DNA from: Algoriphagus formosus
Lineage (GTDB): Bacteria; Bacteroidota; Bacteroidia; Cytophagales; Cyclobacteriaceae
Direction of reading: 5' to 3'
Assembly (NCBI RefSeq): GCF_002807035.1
Contig: NZ_NIUC01000002.1
Span: 1 to 64,000, forward strand
Length of the DNA stretch: 64,000 nt
The notes under the pieces were generated by a model. That model was given only the letters and a program-made list of their open reading frames with translations. It made no database searches and was not told the origin of the DNA. Of the stretch, positions 54,227 through 63,021 are shown piece by piece (position 1 is the stretch's first letter; every line of letters starts with the position of its first letter). A program made the translations under genes and the position numbers.

Positions 54227-54645
54227 TCTTCCAATAGACTGGAAGCTTTTGCTAAAGCAGTCTTGATGTCCTCATTGACTTTTCGGACCTTGACCATTTG
54301 ATCCTCTAGGTAGGCCTTTACTTCCTCAGGGCTGCGTTCTCCGTTTTCCTGCTCATATTGTCTCATCCAAACAAACATCCCCTCATGGGCTTGGTTCAGA
54401 TCATAAGCCAGCGCCTTTAGCTCTTGAACCCTCAAGCTATCCCCTTCTTCATTAGACTCAAGTTCCTCAGCCAGATTCAAAGCCTGTTTTTCAAGGTTTT
54501 TCAGTTTACCCATCTGAGGCATCACCTCATCATGAACTGCAATGACTTCATCTCTAAGTTCCTTATTTTGATCCGAAAGGGAAGTACCACAAGAGTACAT
54601 TAAAAAAACAGTCAACAAAGTGAAAATGTATGAATACTTAGTCAT
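54220..54645 (-). CDS. Hypothetical coiled-coil lipoprotein
   Basis: Protein of 141 residues with a lipobox (MYS-C19). The mature part is almost entirely helical and charged (DQNKELRDEVIAVHDEVMPQMGKLKNL), with heptad patterns, and contains a possible coiled coil. The family is unrecognised; it is found in Bacteroidota near SCO/cytochrome genes in my recollection. A TATATTTG -7 element (54725..54732) lies upstream. Confidence 0.62.
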   Translation of the reverse strand: MTKYSYIFTLLTVFLMYSCGTSLSDQNKELRDEVIAVHDEVMPQMGKLKNLEKQALNLAEELESNEEGDSLRVQELKALAYDLNQAHEGMFVWMRQYEQENGERSPEEVKAYLEDQMVKVRKVNEDIKTALAKASSLLEDQ

Positions 54646-54866
54646 GATTATCAGATAATTTATATTACTAATTCAATTTTTTCTGAGTTTAATTATAGTT
54701 TTTACTGCGAAGTAAACCATTAGGCAAATATAGAATTGGATTGGTATTTAAAGCGTACTTTGAAGAAAAATATAAGTTTAAAAATCAATATTTGATTCAA
54801 AGGGCTTAATTTCGAATTCAAGTTCTAAGCGGAAATCACCATTCAAATACCACAAATCATTCAATT

Positions 54867-55694
54867 ATGAAACCATACTGTTTTGCAGATGGACAATTCG
54901 TCCCAACACAAGATGCTACCCTCCACGCTTCAGATTTAGGTTTGATCAGAGGTTATGGCATTTTTGATTTTTTTAGGACAGTCAACTATCAACCTTTGTT
55001 TTTGGAAGATTATTTGGATCGGTTCATTCGCTCTGCGGAAAAAACCTTTATTCCTCTTCCCTACAGCCGCTCAGAATTAAAACAAATCGTCACCCAACTT
55101 ATCCAAAAAAACGATCTAAAGGCCGGTGGAATTCGGATGGTATTAAGTGGTGGAATGTCTGAAAACCATTTTTCCCCTGGAAAAGGAAAGCTATTTCTAT
55201 TTGCAGAAGAACTCATTTTCCCTGCAAAAGAAAAATATGAGCAAGGCATCAAGTTATTGACTTTGGAACACGTCAGACCTATCGCCAGTATCAAAACCAC
55301 CAATTATGCTTTGGCCGTATGGCACTCTCATATTTGGAAGGAGCAAGGAGCCGAAGATGTACTTTACCACCAAAATGGATATGTAAGCGAAAGCTCGAGA
55401 AGTAATTTTTTCATTGTGAAAAACAATGAAATCATCACCCCATCTGAACACATACTATTAGGCATTACCCGTAAAAACATTCTAAAACTGGCAGATATCC
55501 CTGTCCACATCCGCCCATTAACCCTAAAGGAAACTCTTGAGGCTGATGAAGCTTTTATTACCTCTACAACAAAAATCCTTCTTCCGGTCACTCAAATTGA
55601 TGAGCAACCTATTGGTACCGGGAAACCGGGCCCTATTTCATTGGACTTATTGAAGCGGTTTAAAAATCTAGAATCTGAGCTTACTAAAGCCTGA
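54867..55694 (+). CDS. Class IV PLP-dependent aminotransferase
   Basis: Protein of 275 residues of the branched-chain/D-amino-acid aminotransferase fold. The PLP lysine is K143 in SIKTTNYA and the glutamate that binds the cofactor is in VSESSRSNFF (about 173-182). The N-terminal signature DLGLIRGYGIFDFFRT (23-38) is intact. It could be a D-alanine aminotransferase, a branched-chain aminotransferase or a 4-amino-4-deoxychorismate lyase; the sequence does not decide among them. Confidence 0.87.
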   Translation: MKPYCFADGQFVPTQDATLHASDLGLIRGYGIFDFFRTVNYQPLFLEDYLDRFIRSAEKTFIPLPYSRSELKQIVTQLIQKNDLKAGGIRMVLSGGMSENHFSPGKGKLFLFAEELIFPAKEKYEQGIKLLTLEHVRPIASIKTTNYALAVWHSHIWKEQGAEDVLYHQNGYVSESSRSNFFIVKNNEIITPSEHILLGITRKNILKLADIPVHIRPLTLKETLEADEAFITSTTKILLPVTQIDEQPIGTGKPGPISLDLLKRFKNLESELTKA

Positions 55695-55699
55695 AAGCA

Positions 55700-56143
55700 C
55701 TATTCAACTAACGTTGCGTCCTGAAGAATATACATGAGTTTTTCAGGATCTTTGGAATTCAAGGTTAGCTTGCCACGTACCTTCACTCTTTTCGAAGTGT
55801 ATTTGATTGGGTTGGAAAGCATAACTTCCATTACCGTCTCAGGGCCTCCGGAACCACAAAAAAAGCATTCAGCCAAAGGAAGGCTTGATAAAATGATGTG
55901 ATCCGGCTTAAACATCCCTTCAAATGGAATGATATAGCCATCAGCCTCTACCATTTTGCCCTCAAGCTTCTGAATATTTTCAGAGAAGACAGGGACATAA
56001 AGCTCACCAAATTCATCCTCACTGATTTTATAACTTACCTCGGCCAGATTTCTCCAGACATTATCTTGCTGGGCGAAAACAAAGGATGGCTTCGCGGCGA
56101 GGATCATGAACGCTAATACTAAAATTGGGCTTATTCTTTTCAT
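55700..56143 (-). CDS. Exported protein of a putative metal-transport operon, DUF3299-like
   Basis: Protein of 147 residues with a signal peptide (1-24, ending VFAQ). The mature part resembles an OB-fold with EADGYIIPFEG (66-76), LLP-like ILSSLPLAECFFCGSGGPETV and the redox or metal pair C93/C96. Similar small proteins, related to DUF3299, accompany MacB-like ABC transporters with histidine-rich loops in zinc-regulated operons of gammaproteobacteria. The ABC genes follow on the same strand 172 nt further upstream, so the connection is by position. The exact role is unknown. Confidence 0.65.
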   Translation of the reverse strand: MKRISPILVLAFMILAAKPSFVFAQQDNVWRNLAEVSYKISEDEFGELYVPVFSENIQKLEGKMVEADGYIIPFEGMFKPDHIILSSLPLAECFFCGSGGPETVMEVMLSNPIKYTSKRVKVRGKLTLNSKDPEKLMYILQDATLVE

Positions 56144-56198
56144 GTGTTTATAATTTGTCTTAATCGGTCAGATGGAATTTTGCAATTATAATCATCTC
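56131..56198 (-). repeat. Duplicated leader element, copy 2
   Basis: The minus-strand leader and start of the 147-residue gene: GATTATAATTGCA, AATTCCATCTGACCG, ACAAATTATAAACAC then ATGAAAAG. It matches the region before SCO1 (53035..53117) in inverted orientation. Within it GATTATAATTGC contains the self-complementary ATTATAAT, which could be an operator of a Fur/Zur-type regulator. Confidence 0.68.
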
Positions 56199-56218
56199 TT
56201 TGTTTGACGGGTAAGTCA

Positions 56219-56237
56219 TGCCTGCCTGCGGAAGGCA
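56219..56237. repeat. REP-like palindrome, copy 2
   Basis: TGCCTGCCTGCGGAAGGCA, sharing CCGCAGGCAGG (complement) with the copy at 53051..53069. In this copy the palindrome is outside the leader element, about 20 nt upstream of it. Confidence 0.5.
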
Positions 56238-56315
56238 AGCTCGATTTCATGTCAAATATTCGATTTGAAAGTCAAAACTACTTCAATTCACAGCTTGATT
56301 TGACTATTTGAGTTT

Positions 56316-57623
56316 TTATTTTCTTGTCAATTGATTGGCGATACTTGTCTGATAAGCGGACCAAGCTGGGATGGCCGAAGCCAAAACTCCCACTGTTAAC
56401 GCATAAATGACTATCCAAAGTTCAGCAGATAGGAAAGTCCATGCCTCCAGGCCAGCAGCAATCCCTTGTTCATTTTGCGCAGCTAAAATAGAGAGGAAAC
56501 CATGGCCCAGCAATATTCCCAGTAGAGCTCCAAAGAAAGTCAAAGAAACCCCCTCTAGAAATATCAAAATCAGCAATTGAAATTTACTGGCACCAATAGC
56601 TCGGAGTACAGCCAAGTCATAGCGCCGTTCTTTCAATGAATTGTAAAGGGCAATAAATATTCCCAGGCCTGAAATCGCGATCAGTACAAAAGCCAATCCC
56701 TCCAATACTTGAATACCAACTCCAAGGAGCTCAAACAAGCGTGACATCTCGAATGAAGGAGAAGCTGCCTGCATATTCGTATTAGAATTAATCATCCGGG
56801 GTAGCTGTACGGCAGCCATAGGGCTTCGGTACTGAACCAGCAAGGTGGTAACCTCACGATCTTGATCCGTTTTAGGAAAACCGGATTTAGCGACTGGATG
56901 ATGGAATTTGGCATCATGGTCATGGTCTCCATGTTCCTGGTCCTGACTTTCAACGACCTGATCATTATCCTCTTTTGAAGCCATTTCATCCGTATCTGAC
57001 TCTCCTTCTTCATCGTGCGTATACCATACTGACTCGATTGAAGTTAGGACCAGTCTATCTACTACATTTCCTTTTGGCTCTAAAACTCCAACCACTCGAA
57101 AATCATGATGATCGTGATCATGACTTCCCACACTAATGCCATGACTTCCCGTAAATGTATCTCCAAGCTTTAGACCTGATTTTTCGGCGACCATCGCCCC
57201 TAGCACCACCTCAAAGGGTTCTTCCCAGGCTTTTCCCGAAGCAAATCCGACCTCATACAAACTCAAATAGTCATGATTGGTGCCCACGATCCGGTAACCC
57301 TGATAGTTATCACCAAGTGCCATGGGGATAGTCTGCTTGACTAGGCGACTTCTAGAAAGGCGAACCGCCTCATTCATAGGAATATTTCCTGTAGGAAAAT
57401 CAACATGATAGACACTGGAAAGAATCAATTGGAGAGGACTTCCTTTGGCTCCCACCACCAAGTCGATGCCAGCTGCATCTTGCGTCATCTTTTTCTCAAA
57501 TTGGTCCTGAATCAATAAGAGGACGGTAATAATTGCCAGGCCGAGAGCCAGAAGCAATACATTCAGCCCAGTGGATAAGGGACGAAAGGTCAGGTATTTC
57601 CAACTTAATTTAAAAAGGTTCAT
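56316..57623 (-). CDS. FtsX/MacB-type ABC permease with histidine-rich periplasmic loop
   Basis: Protein of 435 residues with four membrane helices (about 19-40 and three near 305-430) and a large periplasmic loop between the first two, as in MacB/LolC. The loop has two histidine/acid-rich segments (161-173, GSHDHDHHD; and 203-242, HGDHDHDAKFHHP) that look like metal-binding tracts. The FtsX C-terminal core has RRYDLAVLRAIGASKFQLL. The stop of the ATPase gene overlaps its start by 4 nt. A zinc or copper-linked transport role is inferred, not shown. Confidence 0.82.
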   Translation of the reverse strand: MNLFKLSWKYLTFRPLSTGLNVLLLALGLAIITVLLLIQDQFEKKMTQDAAGIDLVVGAKGSPLQLILSSVYHVDFPTGNIPMNEAVRLSRSRLVKQTIPMALGDNYQGYRIVGTNHDYLSLYEVGFASGKAWEEPFEVVLGAMVAEKSGLKLGDTFTGSHGISVGSHDHDHHDFRVVGVLEPKGNVVDRLVLTSIESVWYTHDEEGESDTDEMASKEDNDQVVESQDQEHGDHDHDAKFHHPVAKSGFPKTDQDREVTTLLVQYRSPMAAVQLPRMINSNTNMQAASPSFEMSRLFELLGVGIQVLEGLAFVLIAISGLGIFIALYNSLKERRYDLAVLRAIGASKFQLLILIFLEGVSLTFFGALLGILLGHGFLSILAAQNEQGIAAGLEAWTFLSAELWIVIYALTVGVLASAIPAWSAYQTSIANQLTRK

Positions 57624-58252
57624 ACGGATTTGACTTCGATGTAATTGGAAATTTGCTCTTTGACACGATGGTCATGCGTAACGATAATCAAGGCTGCCTG
57701 GATTTTAGTAGCTTGGCCCTGCAGCAGCTTGACCACACGTTCTGCATTTTCATCATCCAAACTTGAAGTGGGTTCGTCAGCAAGGATAAGTTTGGGACGA
57801 TTGATCAAGGCTCTGGCGATAGAAACCCGCTGAGCTTCCCCTTCACTTAACTGATTCACAGGCGAATGTGATTTATATGATAAATCCAGTTCCTGAAGAA
57901 GCTCATCAGCATCTTGCCCATTTTTATTTGAAAAATAGCGCGCCATCATGAGGTTTTCCTTCACGTCAAGCGGTGCGAGTAAGTGAGGCTTTTGAAAAAC
58001 AATCCCAATATTCTCACCCCTAAAACGGTCCATTTTGCCGGAATCAAGCTGATTGATAGCGGTGCCATCTAAAACAACCGAACCAGAATGCGGGGAAAGT
58101 AATCCTGCAATAAGATTGAGCAAGGTGGTCTTTCCACTACCTGACTTTCCTAAAACTAAAAGGGACTCTCCACGATCTAAGGAAATATCTTGGAAATGGT
58201 ACTCCTTTTGGCCCGGATGGGAAAACTTTAAATCTTTGGTTTGAAAGAGCAT
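57620..58252 (-). CDS. LolD/MacB-type ABC transporter ATPase
   Basis: Protein of 210 residues. Walker A GKSGSGKTTLL (35-45), signature LSEGEAQRVSIARAL, Walker B LILADEPTSSLD and H-loop VTHDH are complete. The short length and sequence fit the LolD/MacB/FtsE group. It is translationally coupled to the permease. It lies 4 nt downstream of the receiver-kinase gene, so it could be read in the same transcript. Confidence 0.9.
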   Translation of the reverse strand: MLFQTKDLKFSHPGQKEYHFQDISLDRGESLLVLGKSGSGKTTLLNLIAGLLSPHSGSVVLDGTAINQLDSGKMDRFRGENIGIVFQKPHLLAPLDVKENLMMARYFSNKNGQDADELLQELDLSYKSHSPVNQLSEGEAQRVSIARALINRPKLILADEPTSSLDDENAERVVKLLQGQATKIQAALIIVTHDHRVKEQISNYIEVKSV

Positions 58253-58256
58253 AGGA

Positions 58257-59432
58257 TTATTTTACGGGAATCGATACTTCAAAGGTGGTGCCTTTACCTA
58301 CTTCGCTCGTAAAATTGATTTCACCCTTCATTACTTCCAAGCACTTTTTTACAATTGACAGGCCAAGCCCCGAACCTTCTACAATTCCAACGTTTCTAGC
58401 TCTAAAAAAACGGTCATAGAGTTGGCTTTGTTCTGATTTAGGAATACCAATACCAAAATCTTGGATTTTTCCTTTTAACATCCCGTCTTCGTAATCCAAA
58501 TTGAAAATCACCTCCCCATTATCCTTGGAGTATTTAATGGCATTGGATAGCAAGTTTTCAAAAACCTGATAGAGTAAATCCTGATCTGATGTGATTGTCT
58601 TTGGCAGTTTTCCCAAATTGGTTTTGACCTTTACGCCGTTTTCCACACCTGCCTGTGTAGTGTCTAGTACCTCCTTCACGAATGCACCCAAAAATAATTT
58701 TTTAGGTTTGTACTCCATTTGATTTGCATCTGCCTTTCCAAAAAACAACACACTTGTCAGGAGATTATTAAGTGCTCGAACTGAGTTCTCGATTTTAAAT
58801 GCATGCTTACTAATCTTTTGCTTAAAGGGATGATCCTTTTCAGCATACATCTGTAAAAGTTGGGCGGAACTGAGAATAGAAGTAAGCGGAGTCTTAAAAC
58901 CGTGAGAAACATTCAAGACGATCCTCGATTTCAGTTCATTGATTTCACGCTCCTTTTCCAAGGCCTTGGTAAGCTCTTTATTGGCTTCGTAAAGCTCAGC
59001 TGTCCTAAGCTTCACTTTTTCTTCCAATTCATTATTTAGCTTTTGCAGCTCCTTCTCCTTTCTATCCTTGAATATGGCCAGTTCGATAACCATATTTAAT
59101 TCTCGGATATTAAACGGCTTAATTACATAGGCACTAGGGTTGGTTCCCACCACCTTATTAAGTGTCTCTGCATCCGAACTCGCACTCAAGTAGACAACAG
59201 GAATATCATATTTCTCATTGATTATTTCGGTTGTCTTGATTCCATCTAAGTCTCCTGCCAGATTAATATCCATCATGACAATATCAGCTGGCTGTTGTTC
59301 GAGGAGTTCCAAGGCTTTTTCCCCAGTATCAGCCACACCGATTATTTGATGGTTATTTTTTTCAAGAGCTCGCTGAAGCAAAAGTGCCGATACCGAGTCA
59401 TCTTCAACGATGAGAATTTTTAAGGAAAACAT
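58257..59432 (-). CDS. Receiver domain fused to a soluble histidine kinase
   Basis: Protein of 391 residues. A CheY-like receiver (1-122) has phospho-acceptor D55 (VMMDINLAG), acidic D11/D12 and K105. A coiled coil (about 123-170) leads to a HisKA domain with H177 in NVSHGFKTPL and a HATPase_c domain (DFGIGIP and GSGLGLSIV). There are no membrane helices. The residue after the phospho-histidine is Gly instead of the usual Glu. It probably receives signals from the sensor encoded 43 nt upstream. Confidence 0.88.
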   Translation of the reverse strand: MFSLKILIVEDDSVSALLLQRALEKNNHQIIGVADTGEKALELLEQQPADIVMMDINLAGDLDGIKTTEIINEKYDIPVVYLSASSDAETLNKVVGTNPSAYVIKPFNIRELNMVIELAIFKDRKEKELQKLNNELEEKVKLRTAELYEANKELTKALEKEREINELKSRIVLNVSHGFKTPLTSILSSAQLLQMYAEKDHPFKQKISKHAFKIENSVRALNNLLTSVLFFGKADANQMEYKPKKLFLGAFVKEVLDTTQAGVENGVKVKTNLGKLPKTITSDQDLLYQVFENLLSNAIKYSKDNGEVIFNLDYEDGMLKGKIQDFGIGIPKSEQSQLYDRFFRARNVGIVEGSGLGLSIVKKCLEVMKGEINFTSEVGKGTTFEVSIPVK

Positions 59433-59474
59433 CTAGTCGAGTTCAAATTGGATTAGGTGGGAAAAATACAAAAT

Positions 59475-62400
59475 TTATATTTCCGACAAGGGAATCTGTA
59501 CGAATACGGTTGTACCCTTCCCTTTTTCACTCTCGATTTGGATTTTTCCTTCCAGCATTTTCACTAGACTATGCGTGATCGTCATCCCTAGTCCTGTGCC
59601 GTCAAATTTGCGCCCATTTCCTGTACTCTCCTGCTCAAAAGGATCAAATACCTTTTCCAAAAATTCAGGTGAAATCCCGATCCCCTCATCTTTGACCAGA
59701 ATATTCAACCAATCATCTTCTTGGGAAACATCTACTTGAATCCTTCCCTTCTCAGAATATTTGATCGCATTACCAATTAAATTATTCAGGATAATGGTTG
59801 TAAATCGCTGATCAATGAATCCTTGTACCGCAGTCTTAGGATAATTCCCCTCCAATATGAGCCCCTTTTTTTCGGCCAAAGAAGATAATGGATATACAAT
59901 TTTCTTTATAAAAGCGATGACATCAGTTTGCTGCTTAACGATTTCAAGTTTTTTGGCCTCAATTTTAGCCATATCCAAAATGGAATTGATGGTAGACAGC
60001 AATCGCTCACCACTTTGAAGAATTATTTCCAACTCGGATAAAAGTTTTGGGTCATTTTTCCGAGTCATCATCACATGTTCGGTACCTCCCAAAATCACAT
60101 TTAGCGGAGTTCGAATTTCATGACTAACATTCGACAAGAGACTGGTCTTAAATCTATTAGCCTCTTCTGCACGATCTTTGGCCTCCCTAAGTCTATGTTC
60201 GATTTCTTTCTCCACCGTCACATCCCTGAAAACTGCAAGCAACAACCTTTTGCCCTCGAATTGGGAGGGAATTTCTTTGGTGTAAACTTCATTTTCCATT
60301 TTTCCTAAAGGCCAGAAAACCTGACAGGTAAAAGAAAAACCAGGAAGATTATTCGCCTCAAGTTCTTTCATATACGACTTAAAAAAATCGGAATCATTGA
60401 TGGCATCATGGAGGTCCACGCCTAACAAATTTTCTTCCTTCTGAAGAGACCACTTTTCGAAAATAGGGTTTACGGCTATGATTTCCTGACCATCAAGTGT
60501 TAGTACAAGTGCATCTTTTGAACTATCCCAGACATTCTTAAACTGCTCTTCGGCCCGAATTTTCTCCTTTTCCTTCTTATCAACCGCAGACTCCAATATT
60601 CCTAGCTTTCGAAGCTGAGAACTAAATGAACTGACCAAAAACCCAACCCCAATCAAAAAAAGGGAAACCAAAGCCAAAAACCAAAATCTAAAATAAAAGG
60701 GTTGGAGAATCCTCATCTCTGCGGTAGAAATAGTCTCGGTCATCCGGTAATTTTCGTAAGATGACTTTATCTCAAATTGATAGTCTCCCGGTGGAATATT
60801 TGGATAGAAAATTTGATTGGATTGTGGATTTTTTAGAATCTTCCAGCTTTCATCAAAACCTAATAACCGATAGTGCACCCAAAGCTCTTTTTCTCGATTA
60901 AATCCAATTGCAGAAAAATCTACTTCGAGGCTATTTTCTTCAAATGGTATTTCTACGGTTTTTTCCCAAGCAATGGCACTCGAGCCTGCATTTATGCCAT
61001 TTATGGAGATTTTAGGTTTTCCTGAGGCGATGAATTTTTCTTCCTGAAAATAAATGGACAGCCCCTCAATGGTTCCGATCATGATTCGTTGATCGTTACC
61101 CTCTATCAAAGCCCCCCGATTTGTCTCATTATTTGGAAGACCTAGTTTTTCTGTGAAATGAACTAGCGAGTCTTTGTCATATTTGTAAAAGCCATCATCG
61201 GTACCAAACCACAATGCGCCTTTTGAATCTTGAAGAATTGAAAAAACAGGGTTTTTTATTGTACGGCCAGCTGGAAAAAATGGAACTACTGATTCTCCTT
61301 GGATCATCTTTAGCCCTGACTCCGTCCCTAATAAAATACCATCGGGCGTTTCTAGGAAATCATATCCTTCTGCGATACATAGTCCAGGCTTTTGAATCAA
61401 AGGGTCCGGATTTTCCAATCTCCCTGCCCTCATCACCATCAATTTCCCATCCCGAAGTTTTTTTGCCTTTCGAAGATGATAAAACCCTTTCTCAAAAATC
61501 TCATTTATCTGACGTTCTAAGCCATTTTTAAAAAGGGCTTCTCCTCTATCAGTAATCTTTGCAAAAAAAATATTTTTGGAACTCGTAATGATTAAGCTGT
61601 CACCTTCCACTTGAACGGAGGAAATATTATCTCCTTCGGGCGCAGGGAAAATCTCAATTTCCCCGGTGTTCAAATCGTATCTTCCCAAACCATTAAGCGT
61701 AGCCGAAAACCAAACCGAGTTTCTAGAATCAGTAGAGAAATTTACAATCCGACTTGTAGGGATGCCTTCAGGACTAGGATATTCATAAAGAGTTTCAATG
61801 CCTGATCTTGAGAATTTTTGAATTCCATTATTGAAACCCAAAAGATATTCTCCTGTCGGCAAAAGCGTAATCGCCGTCACTTCATTTGCTAAGAGCCCTG
61901 AATAGGATTTGGTGTAGTTTTGAATAGCTAGGTTATTAATATTGGCAAGTCCTCGGCTACTTGCCAGCCAAAGCAAACCCTCTTGATCAATGAGAAAATC
62001 CTGAAGCAGAAAAACCCCAAAAATATCTTGGGAATCAATAATCAGTGATCGTGATGCTCCAAGTCTTCTTTTTCTAAGACTTGAATTGAAATGGTAAAAA
62101 ACACTCCCCGAGTGAAAACTCAATCCATATAAGTCAGTGTCATACGGGTACGGATAAGTAAAACCCCGATCTACAAATTTTTCTGGTTGATTTTCATAGG
62201 GACCACTTGCTAGATAGCCGTTGCCCAAAAAATAAAACTCTCCTGTTGCTGGGTTTTCCATGACCATAGCAGGAGGAGAGGGAAGCGATAGACCCTTTAA
62301 TGGGTAAGGTTTCCAATCTCCGTCACTTAAAACCAATGGCTCTTCACCAAGAAAATAAAATACGGGTGATACAGTACTTCCACCAAGAAAAGATAACTTG

Positions 62401-62906
62401 GAGTTAATTTTTTCAGGATCGGGAAGAATTTTAAACCACTCTTCTTCACGAGAATAATTCAAGCTTTCAGAAGTATTTATGACAAATTCCTTATCCCTCC
62501 CTTTTCCTCTGCTTAGAAATTGGATAAAACTAAACTGCGCTGAATTATCTACTTCCGTAAAAAAGACTTCTTCCCAAGTCCCATATCCACCCTTGAAAAA
62601 TCGCATTTGTCCCCGGTCATTATACAACCACACGCTTCCGTCCTCATCAATATGAATAGCGATTTGGTAGTCAAATTTGGCATTTAGGCTATCTGGCAAG
62701 GAATAAGTTTGAATCCCGTCCGAAAAAAAAACGCCTCGAGTGGTGGAAAACCAAATTCTACCCAAGGTATCCTGCTCCACTTGAAAAATATTTTGCACCG
62801 GCAATCTTACTCCTTTGGGACTGGTATCATACTGAAAAGACTGCCCCATTCCTGCCAAAGGGAATATTAAAAAGAAAATGAGGTAGATATCAAACAATCG
62901 TTTCAT
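59475..62906 (-). CDS. Large two-component sensor histidine kinase with periplasmic propeller
   Basis: Protein of 1143 residues. Signal peptide (1-21); periplasmic Reg_prop beta-propeller repeats (about 25-630, blades such as GRIWFSTTRGVFFSDG and ALWFGTDDGFYKYD); a Y_Y_Y domain (about 650-735); a membrane helix (about 739-762); a PAS-like domain (about 785-905); HisKA with H929 (NVSHEIRTPL) and HATPase_c to the C-terminus (GTGLGMTIT). Unlike typical hybrid two-component systems of Bacteroidota it has no C-terminal receiver or AraC domain. The neighbouring receiver-kinase is probably the partner. The ligand is unknown. Confidence 0.9.
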   Translation of the reverse strand: MKRLFDIYLIFFLIFPLAGMGQSFQYDTSPKGVRLPVQNIFQVEQDTLGRIWFSTTRGVFFSDGIQTYSLPDSLNAKFDYQIAIHIDEDGSVWLYNDRGQMRFFKGGYGTWEEVFFTEVDNSAQFSFIQFLSRGKGRDKEFVINTSESLNYSREEEWFKILPDPEKINSKLSFLGGSTVSPVFYFLGEEPLVLSDGDWKPYPLKGLSLPSPPAMVMENPATGEFYFLGNGYLASGPYENQPEKFVDRGFTYPYPYDTDLYGLSFHSGSVFYHFNSSLRKRRLGASRSLIIDSQDIFGVFLLQDFLIDQEGLLWLASSRGLANINNLAIQNYTKSYSGLLANEVTAITLLPTGEYLLGFNNGIQKFSRSGIETLYEYPSPEGIPTSRIVNFSTDSRNSVWFSATLNGLGRYDLNTGEIEIFPAPEGDNISSVQVEGDSLIITSSKNIFFAKITDRGEALFKNGLERQINEIFEKGFYHLRKAKKLRDGKLMVMRAGRLENPDPLIQKPGLCIAEGYDFLETPDGILLGTESGLKMIQGESVVPFFPAGRTIKNPVFSILQDSKGALWFGTDDGFYKYDKDSLVHFTEKLGLPNNETNRGALIEGNDQRIMIGTIEGLSIYFQEEKFIASGKPKISINGINAGSSAIAWEKTVEIPFEENSLEVDFSAIGFNREKELWVHYRLLGFDESWKILKNPQSNQIFYPNIPPGDYQFEIKSSYENYRMTETISTAEMRILQPFYFRFWFLALVSLFLIGVGFLVSSFSSQLRKLGILESAVDKKEKEKIRAEEQFKNVWDSSKDALVLTLDGQEIIAVNPIFEKWSLQKEENLLGVDLHDAINDSDFFKSYMKELEANNLPGFSFTCQVFWPLGKMENEVYTKEIPSQFEGKRLLLAVFRDVTVEKEIEHRLREAKDRAEEANRFKTSLLSNVSHEIRTPLNVILGGTEHVMMTRKNDPKLLSELEIILQSGERLLSTINSILDMAKIEAKKLEIVKQQTDVIAFIKKIVYPLSSLAEKKGLILEGNYPKTAVQGFIDQRFTTIILNNLIGNAIKYSEKGRIQVDVSQEDDWLNILVKDEGIGISPEFLEKVFDPFEQESTGNGRKFDGTGLGMTITHSLVKMLEGKIQIESEKGKGTTVFVQIPLSEI

Positions 62907-62969
62907 GAGCTCTAAGATAGAAAAAGATCAGAATCGTAATTTTGAATGCATATTGTTTTACATTTCTTT

Positions 62970-62998
62970 TTGTCAGCGGGTGCTTTCTTTTATTTTTG
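62970..62998 (+). promoter_or_regulatory. Promoter of sucD
   Basis: TTG (62970..62972), 18-nt spacer, TATTTTTG (62991..62998), matching the Bacteroidota consensus. The start would lie about 17 nt before the ATG. A second TAATTTTG at 62937..62944 has no -33 partner. Confidence 0.6.
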
Positions 62999-63021
62999 TG
63001 CCAAACTTTATCTAAGCAAGC

